Source of the DNA: Phycisphaerales bacterium
GTDB taxonomy: Bacteria > Planctomycetota > Phycisphaerae > Phycisphaerales > SM1A02
DNA length: 12,114 bases
NCBI GenBank assembly: GCA_003520025.1
Contig: DOVP01000113.1
Location: 1 to 12,114, forward strand
Direction: 5' to 3'
Shown here: positions 7,143 through 12,114 of the stretch, piece by piece
Position numbering within the stretch: position 1 is the stretch's first letter
Layout of the letters: the number at the start of each line of letters is the position of its first letter
The notes under the pieces: generated by a model
What the model saw: only the letters and a program-made list of their open reading frames with translations
Told to the model about the DNA's origin: nothing
Databases searched by the model: none
Program-made: the position numbers and the translations under genes

Positions 7143-10100
7143 GCGAGCAAAGGGACCGATCCAGCCATCCGCTTCAGCGTCACGAGGGGATCGGTGTGCT
7201 GACTGCGGCCGAAGCGACCTTCAAGGCCGTGCTCGAGAGCGATGCGATGGTCACACGATTCATCGTGACCGAGAGCACGGCCACTCGCCCACTGCTGAAA
7301 GTACTCCGCCGTGATGAAATCAGGGAAATGCTTCGGCGGCATCGGCTGGTCGATCGCATTGTCGATGATGCGGGCCGCGCATTGGAACTGGCCAGATGGG
7401 AGGCTTGCGATGGTCGTCGAATCGTTGTGATTGCGACCGGAGCGACCGCCGTCTCGGGTATTCGAACGCTTGAGCGGCTTGCGGCGGGAACATTCGATGA
7501 TGCGGAGGCTGTCGCGGTCCTGCTTGAGGATCCCGGAGGGAGCCTTGAGATCAGGCCACGGATCGCCTCTGCTGGGCTGCCCATGATTGAGGCGAGTGGT
7601 GTGGGCCATGTCCGCGACTCCATCGAATATGCGCTGCGTCTGAGCCGCGGTGCACGACGACCATGCGTCATCGTCGCCGAACGGGAGATCTTCCGCGCCG
7701 CGGCGAGCCTGGAACTCCGCCCGAACAGAATTGGCGATCAGCCGCCCGCTGGTCCGCCCCGGCGGCGTGGTCCCCGCTGGGAAGAAGTCGGAGGCCCGCT
7801 CCGCATGGCTCGGCGGTTGGAACTCAATCGCGTCCGCTCGATGCCCAGTCCCGGCGAGCGGTCCGATGTCGGATTCGTCGTATGTGGGCAGGCCGATCGC
7901 GCCCTCCAGCGACTCGAGGTGATCTTGGGGGTAGAGGGGCGTCTTCCAACCCTGCACCTTCCGCTCACGCACCCGATTGATGAGGCCGCGTTGGAACGGC
8001 TGATGCTGCGATGCCGTTCGGTTGTCGTGCTTGAACCTCCGGGGCAGGTTGTGGAAACGCGACTGGTTCATTTGGCTCAACGCTTGTCACAGGACGGTCG
8101 CGAGCCCGCCCTCGTGTGGGGGCGAATGCTGCCCGATGGCGAGACCCCAAGCAGGCTCGTGCATCCTTCGCCACTTGCCCGGGTCATATCGCCTTTGATT
8201 GAGGGGTTGGTATCTGGAACACCACTTGCTGTTCGGCTTGCGCCGCCACCGCCGCCGATTCCCATGCATCTGGACATACCAGTGCTGGGTGAGCGCGGGC
8301 ATGCGGACGAACTGCGGCAGCATCTTGAGTCAGCCATTGCCGAGATGGATGTCGAAGACGAGGACGCGACCGAGGAAGTAGAAACTGCGATCGAGCCTAT
8401 TCGATGGTGGATGGAGGGTCGCTGGTTCGGTCCATCTGAAGGGCGAGTCGTGATGGCGGAGATATGGACGGAGTCCCGGTTCAGGCGGGTCGGCGCCGCT
8501 GCGGTCCGGCAGGCGGGCAGGGATGGTGGTTCATGGCTCATCGTCATCGCGGCGGGGCCGCCGCCGAGCGGTGGGGATCTCGAAGGAATGGCGGTCGGTG
8601 CGATTCCCTCGGCAAACGCGGAGCGGCTTCGTGTGATTCGTCGGACCGTCGGAGAATTTCGCCGGGTAACCCGGGAGGCCAGTCTGTTTCGTGGGCTGAC
8701 CGTATTGATTGTCGAGGATGGCCCACCGCCACGTTTCGATGCCTCAACAATCGAGCGGGGGATTCGTGACATCGACCGCGTCGGCTATCAGCAGGTGCAG
8801 CGAATCACGTGGCCGGCGGATCGAGCGTGCGTCATCAGGCAACCGGCAGGCATGAAACGGCGGGAGTTGCGAGCAGTTGAAGAAGTCGCTGCAGCCAAGA
8901 CCACAACCGGGATTGATACTGTCTCGCTGCGGTGGCCGCCTCGGTTGGGTGGGCGAATTCATCCACTGGTCGAGCAGGTGGAGGTTCACCGCACGCAGCC
9001 CCCGAGTCGAGGGATCGGCTCGAGCGAACCTCCTCGGACGCCCGAATACCTGCATGCCGATCAGCCGGTGTGGTACGCCCACTTGGCAGGCCTCCGAGGT
9101 GGAGGAATGGGCGTTGTCGGGGAGGTGCTGGAGCGGGCCGCAGTCGCCGTCGGGTATCACGTCGAGTTGGCTGTGGATCCCACGCCCATCGGCCCTGGTC
9201 GTCGCGCAGGGGCGCAGATCGTGTTCTCCAGGCCAAGCAATGAACAGGAGCGGGCGAGCGTGCCGCCTGTCGTGCCATGGGGGGAGGCCGATTTGCTTCT
9301 TGGCTACGATCGTGGTGCTGCGCTGCGGGCGGTGGATCCGGACGGCGCTCTTCGGGTTGCTTCACCGGAGCGAACCTCGGTGCTGGTCAACATTGGGTTG
9401 TTTGATGATGAACTTGACCGAACCGATGACGCCGCCGAACAGGCCGAGGCGATCGAAATGCATCTTCCCAAGATCGGTCGCCCCGATGGTGTGCTGGCTG
9501 CCGATCTTACCGGTCTGTGTCGGTATCGATTCCACAACGAGCGGCTCGCCGATGTCGTGTTGCTCGGCCTGGCGTGGCAGTCTGGCGCCATTCCACTCTC
9601 ACTGGACGCCATGCACCGAGCCATGCAGCAGGTGCAGGAGGATGGCGAGGCACGTCTCAAGGAAGCGTTTGAATACGGCCGTGAAGCGTGGCAGGATCCA
9701 GATCATTGGCTTCGGCCGCAGGAGCGTGTGACCGAACCCGGTCGCCGATCGGTACGTCGGTATCGACTGATGCTCGCGAAGCGACGGCTGGGCGGAGGCG
9801 ATCGTGCGAGTCGATTCCGGCGGCTCGCCGAGCGGGCACTCGAAGACGTGCCGGGGCTGCTTGAGACGACACTCGGCCGGGAAGCGCATCGCGACTTCGT
9901 GGTGGCACTGCGCCGATGTGTCACGTGGGGAGGGTTTGAAATGGCAGAGCGATTTGCAGATCGTATCCTCGCTCTGTACAAGGCCGATCGAGGTGACACT
10001 GGGCGGGCGCTCGTTCGCGCAGCGGTGCTTCCGATGGCCGAGACCTTGCTTATTCGTGATGCGGTGTACATCGCATCCATGGCAATCGGTGCCGAGCACC

Positions 10101-10480
10101 GCCGTCAAACACGGCAGCGATTGAATGTGCGGCGGGGTCGGGGGGACCACATCTCAGTGCGATATCTGACTCGGCTTGAATGCACCTTTGTTCGTTGGAG
10201 GTTGCGACTGGATTTGCGAACAAGCGACTGGATGGCGCACATGCTGGCCGCCATGCGGTTTGTGCTTCCCCATCGCTTGCGCGGTCGTCGAGGGCAGCGG
10301 CATGTGCAAAAGCTGGTCGCTGAAGTCATCATGCAGGCGACCAACGCGCCTCCAGAAGAGTATCAGCAGTGGAGATCTGTGCTTGAGCATCTGCACGCCT
10401 ATGCTCTCGACGGTCGACTCCGCCGGATCAGTCCGGCGGCGCTTCGCCGTGAGATTCGCCGGGCACGGGATATTGAGTAG
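7139..10480 (+). CDS. Single-chain indolepyruvate ferredoxin oxidoreductase homologue lacking cofactor motifs (probable pseudoenzyme)
   Basis: 1113 residues in one uninterrupted frame. The blocks follow the order of single-chain indolepyruvate:ferredoxin oxidoreductases. Residues 15-200 resemble the Pyr domain (PMIEASGVGHVRDSIEYAL; ARRPCVIVAER). Residues 244-310 resemble domain II (LPTLHLPLTHPI, VVVLEPPGQVVE). Residues 430-530 resemble the TPP domain (GLTVLIVEDG). Residues 645-835 are the gamma domain (GLRGGGMGVVGEVLERAA; LLGLAWQSGAIPLS at 808-821). The rest resembles the alpha-helical C-terminal region of this family. Missing: the GDG TPP/Mg motif (IWTES at 442-446), the ND position (AAGPPPSGG at 471-479), the N-terminal PGSP-like motif (TESTAT), and all Fe-S motifs. 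The eight cysteines (90, 176, 249, 292, 564, 794, 927, 1015) contain no CxxC. Electron transfer by the known mechanism is therefore impossible. The family match is from memory of its motifs. Function is unknown. GTG start, overlapping the HAD stop. Confidence 0.75.
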   Translation: MSEQRDRSSHPLQRHEGIGVLTAAEATFKAVLESDAMVTRFIVTESTATRPLLKVLRRDEIREMLRRHRLVDRIVDDAGRALELARWEACDGRRIVVIATGATAVSGIRTLERLAAGTFDDAEAVAVLLEDPGGSLEIRPRIASAGLPMIEASGVGHVRDSIEYALRLSRGARRPCVIVAEREIFRAAASLELRPNRIGDQPPAGPPRRRGPRWEEVGGPLRMARRLELNRVRSMPSPGERSDVGFVVCGQADRALQRLEVILGVEGRLPTLHLPLTHPIDEAALERLMLRCRSVVVLEPPGQVVETRLVHLAQRLSQDGREPALVWGRMLPDGETPSRLVHPSPLARVISPLIEGLVSGTPLAVRLAPPPPPIPMHLDIPVLGERGHADELRQHLESAIAEMDVEDEDATEEVETAIEPIRWWMEGRWFGPSEGRVVMAEIWTESRFRRVGAAAVRQAGRDGGSWLIVIAAGPPPSGGDLEGMAVGAIPSANAERLRVIRRTVGEFRRVTREASLFRGLTVLIVEDGPPPRFDASTIERGIRDIDRVGYQQVQRITWPADRACVIRQPAGMKRRELRAVEEVAAAKTTTGIDTVSLRWPPRLGGRIHPLVEQVEVHRTQPPSRGIGSSEPPRTPEYLHADQPVWYAHLAGLRGGGMGVVGEVLERAAVAVGYHVELAVDPTPIGPGRRAGAQIVFSRPSNEQERASVPPVVPWGEADLLLGYDRGAALRAVDPDGALRVASPERTSVLVNIGLFDDELDRTDDAAEQAEAIEMHLPKIGRPDGVLAADLTGLCRYRFHNERLADVVLLGLAWQSGAIPLSLDAMHRAMQQVQEDGEARLKEAFEYGREAWQDPDHWLRPQERVTEPGRRSVRRYRLMLAKRRLGGGDRASRFRRLAERALEDVPGLLETTLGREAHRDFVVALRRCVTWGGFEMAERFADRILALYKADRGDTGRALVRAAVLPMAETLLIRDAVYIASMAIGAEHRRQTRQRLNVRRGRGDHISVRYLTRLECTFVRWRLRLDLRTSDWMAHMLAAMRFVLPHRLRGRRGQRHVQKLVAEVIMQATNAPPEEYQQWRSVLEHLHAYALDGRLRRISPAALRREIRRARDIE
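10420..10439. terminator. Strong GC hairpin in the convergent overlap, loop on the rlmN stop codon
   Basis: CCGCCGGA (10420-10427), loop TCAG (10428-10431), TCCGGCGG (10432-10439): a perfect 8-bp stem with a four-base loop. It can form in RNA from either strand. The rlmN stop codon (10428-10430, minus strand) occupies three of the four loop bases. No T tract follows on either strand, so it is not a standard intrinsic terminator. It may mark the 3' end of the rlmN message or impede opposing polymerases. The structure is seen; the function is inferred. Confidence 0.45.
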
Positions 10481-11522
10481 GGGGTTGCTCAGCCGCCTGC
10501 CGCAGTTGGCCGCATGCCGCTGCGATGTCGCGGCCTCGACTGGCGCGGATGTGGGCGTTGATGTGCCGCTCACGCAGGATTTTCTGGAAGGCATGCACGT
10601 CGGCGTCGGCGGGCCGCTCGAAGGGCAGATCAGGCACCTCGTTGTAGCGAATGAGGTTGATGTTGCAGCGAAGTGTGCTTGCCAAGTCGGCGAGCATGCG
10701 GGCATGGTGGGGGCGGTCGTTGATGCTGCGGAGCAGTAGATATTCGAAAGTGATCTCCCGACCGGTCGCATCGAAGTAGTCTCGGCACGCGTCAAGAATC
10801 TCGGAGATGCTTGTCTGGGACGCCCAGGGGATCAACTCTCGCCGGAGTACATCTTCGGGCGCATGCAGGCTGACGGCGAGGGTGACCGGAATCGCAAAGG
10901 TGCTCAAGCGGCGAATGGCCTCTGGCAGGCCGATCGTTGAGACCGTGATCCGCCGAGCACCGATGCCAAGCCCCCACGGCGCATTCATCGTCCGGATGGC
11001 CTGAGTGACGGCGGCGTAGTTGGCAAGCGGCTCGCCCATGCCCATGAAGACGACGTTGCTCACGCGACCTGTTCCGAGGCGGCCGAGTCGATGGACCTGC
11101 TCGACAATCTGTCCAGCCGAGAGATTCCGCTCCAGTCCATTCATCCCGGAAGCGCAGAAGGCGCATCCCACCGGACACCCGACCTGACTGGATACGCAGG
11201 CCGTGGATCTGGAATCGGCCGGGATCAAGACAGTCTCGGTAGATGCCGTCTCGCCGATCGAGGGCCAACCGATGAGCAGTTTGCGAGTGCCGTCGGAAGA
11301 AAGTTGATTCGACAGTTCGCGGCCCTGCTCGATCGGGAGCATCTCGACGACCAGAGCGCGATGGTCGGCCGAGAGGTTGGTCATTTTTGATGGGTCAACG
11401 ACCTGCTTGGCGTACACCCAGTCGAGCAGTTGCGTTGCGGCGAATGCCGGCATTCCCCGATCGATGCACCAGCGGCGGAGGCTGTCGGGTTCGTGTTCAA
11501 AGAAACCGGATGATTCGATCAA
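10428..11522 (-). CDS. rlmN: RlmN: dual-specificity rRNA/tRNA adenine C2 methyltransferase (radical SAM)
   Basis: This enzyme methylates C2 of an adenine in 23S rRNA (A2503 in E. coli numbering) and in some tRNAs by a radical-SAM, methyl-cysteine mechanism. The 364 residues are typical. The radical-SAM motif GCPVGCAFC gives C116, C120 and C123 for the 4Fe-4S cluster. C109 in ACVSSQVGC and C337 in RDIAAACGQL match the two extra mechanistic cysteines (E. coli C118 and C355), with the same seven-residue spacing from C109 to the cluster motif. FMGMGEPLANY at 159-169 is the SAM-binding GxGEPL-type block. The start is TTG at 11520-11522, overlapping the ispH stop as TTGA. The next in-frame Met (residue 24) would cut into the conserved N-terminal RNA-binding domain. 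The last 17 codons overlap the end of the large oppositely oriented gene and lie beyond the conserved core. Confidence 0.96.
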   Translation of the reverse strand: MIESSGFFEHEPDSLRRWCIDRGMPAFAATQLLDWVYAKQVVDPSKMTNLSADHRALVVEMLPIEQGRELSNQLSSDGTRKLLIGWPSIGETASTETVLIPADSRSTACVSSQVGCPVGCAFCASGMNGLERNLSAGQIVEQVHRLGRLGTGRVSNVVFMGMGEPLANYAAVTQAIRTMNAPWGLGIGARRITVSTIGLPEAIRRLSTFAIPVTLAVSLHAPEDVLRRELIPWASQTSISEILDACRDYFDATGREITFEYLLLRSINDRPHHARMLADLASTLRCNINLIRYNEVPDLPFERPADADVHAFQKILRERHINAHIRASRGRDIAAACGQLRQAAEQPPTQYPVPGESHGEAPPD

Positions 11523-12114
11523 GAGCTGGTGCCCACGGTCAGATCCACCACGCGGTGTGAGATGTTCTGTGATGTGAGGAACTTTGCCGTCGCCGCAATG
11601 TTGTCCATTGTGATGCGGCGGCCGCTGGGATCAATGCTCCGATTGCGCATGAATGTCTTGAGCGTTCCGGGAAGCCCGAATTCGATGTCTTCGTGGAAAA
11701 TATCGTGCTGTTCGACTTCGACCTCTCCGTCGGCGATTTTAAACAAGTACAGAATGAGTTTCTGCACCAGATCTTCCGGAGCGCTCGCGCCAGCGGTGAC
11801 AAGCACCCGTTTGGCTCCATCCAACATGGGGAGCGTCAACTCGCTTCGGTCATCGACCAGTACGGCTCGCGTGCCCGAGGCCTCGGCCAGTTCGCGGAGC
11901 CGCTGCGAGTTGGAACTGTTTCGGGATCCCACGACGATGACGAGATCGCACTGCGGGGCAAGTTGACGGACTGCCAGTTGCCGGTTGGTCGTGGCGTAGC
12001 AGATGTCGTCGCTCGGCGGTTCATGAATATTCGGGTAGGCGTCTTTGAGTGCGCGGATAATGACCGATGCATCATCCATGCTCAGCGTGGTTTGGGTCAG
12101 GTAGATGAGTTTGT
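11519..12114 (-). CDS. ispH: IspH/LytB: 4-hydroxy-3-methylbut-2-enyl diphosphate reductase, C-terminal part (5' end outside window)
   Basis: This 4Fe-4S reductase performs the last step of the methylerythritol phosphate pathway, making isopentenyl and dimethylallyl diphosphate. About 197 C-terminal residues are visible and the frame stays open to the window end, so the ATG at 12077-12079 is internal. Seen: YLTQTTLSMDD (substrate-binding threonine block, E. coli T167 region), DDICYATTNRQLAV with the third cluster cysteine (E. coli C197), GSRNSSNSQRL (the Ser-Ser-Asn diphosphate-binding set) and TAGASAPEDLVQ (E. coli S269 region). The other two cluster cysteines lie outside the window. The end (roughly the last 60 residues) is longer than the E. 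coli protein. Its stop overlaps rlmN as TTGA, so the two are coupled and probably share an upstream promoter outside the window. Confidence 0.95.
   Translation of the reverse strand, partial: KLIYLTQTTLSMDDASVIIRALKDAYPNIHEPPSDDICYATTNRQLAVRQLAPQCDLVIVVGSRNSSNSQRLRELAEASGTRAVLVDDRSELTLPMLDGAKRVLVTAGASAPEDLVQKLILYLFKIADGEVEVEQHDIFHEDIEFGLPGTLKTFMRNRSIDPSGRRITMDNIAATAKFLTSQNISHRVVDLTVGTSS

Noticed and set aside
7106..8080. 324-codon minus-strand frame over the HAD/large-gene junction
   Set aside because: Shadow frame; no motifs, and it covers two plus-strand genes with good family evidence.
8877..9731. 284-codon plus-strand frame inside the large gene
   Set aside because: Alternative frame of the same DNA; composition rich in Arg, Cys and Trp and no recognisable domain, whereas the main frame carries the gamma-domain motifs here.
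7139..10480. Calling the large protein an active indolepyruvate ferredoxin oxidoreductase
   Set aside because: The TPP/Mg motif and all cysteine cluster motifs are absent, so the known chemistry cannot occur.
7139..10480. Calling the large gene a pseudogene
   Set aside because: No frameshift or internal stop in 1113 codons and the fold-level motifs are kept, so it looks like a retained protein rather than a decaying gene.
10154..10795. 213-codon minus-strand frame across the rlmN end
   Set aside because: Out of frame with rlmN, which has conserved residues (including C337) over the same bases.
1..12114. Searched for tRNA/rRNA genes, CRISPR arrays, insertion sequences, attachment sites and riboswitches
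   Set aside because: No cloverleaf-like segments, regular spaced repeats, transposase motifs or terminal inverted repeats were seen; gaps between genes are at most about 100 bp.

Overview
The window looks like a bacterial chromosome segment of moderately high GC (about 60% by eye), densely packed with housekeeping genes. I see no tRNA, rRNA, insertion sequence, CRISPR array or phage gene. The peptidoglycan genes murE-murF-mraY carry a meso-diaminopimelate-type MurE signature, and ispH shows the non-mevalonate isoprenoid pathway, so the host is a peptidoglycan-making bacterium. Start-codon habits, gene content and the divergent large protein suggest a planctomycete (Phycisphaerae-like) or a similar poorly sampled lineage. 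That placement is a low-confidence inference.

Layout. (1) 1-3117, plus strand: the 3' end of murE, then murF and mraY, the cytoplasmic-to-membrane steps of peptidoglycan precursor synthesis. The usual next genes (murD, ftsW, murG) do not follow. (2) 3199-6156, minus strand: a three-gene run, transcribed in the order APH-fold kinase, membrane-anchored TPR-like protein with a proline-rich tail, RluA-family pseudouridine synthase. It converges on mraY. (3) 6157-6254: a short divergent intergenic region. (4) 6255-10480, plus strand: a Cof-type HAD phosphatase overlapping by four bases a 1113-residue protein. I read the latter as a complete but catalytically stripped relative of single-chain indolepyruvate ferredoxin oxidoreductase. 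(5) 10428-12114, minus strand: ispH (start beyond the window) followed by rlmN. The end of rlmN overlaps the end of the large gene by 53 bp, and a strong hairpin sits in that overlap.

The most interesting item is the large protein at 7139-10480. All recognisable blocks of the 2-oxoacid:ferredoxin oxidoreductase fold occur in the right order and at about full length. However, the thiamine-diphosphate/Mg motif and every Fe-S cysteine motif are missing, while the reading frame is intact over 3.3 kb. This points to a retained pseudoenzyme of unknown function, translationally coupled to a HAD phosphatase.

Four same-strand gene pairs overlap by exactly four bases (murE/murF, TPR/rlu, HAD/large protein, ispH/rlmN). 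In all four the downstream start is GTG or TTG, never ATG. Assignments rest on motif recognition by eye. No database search was run.
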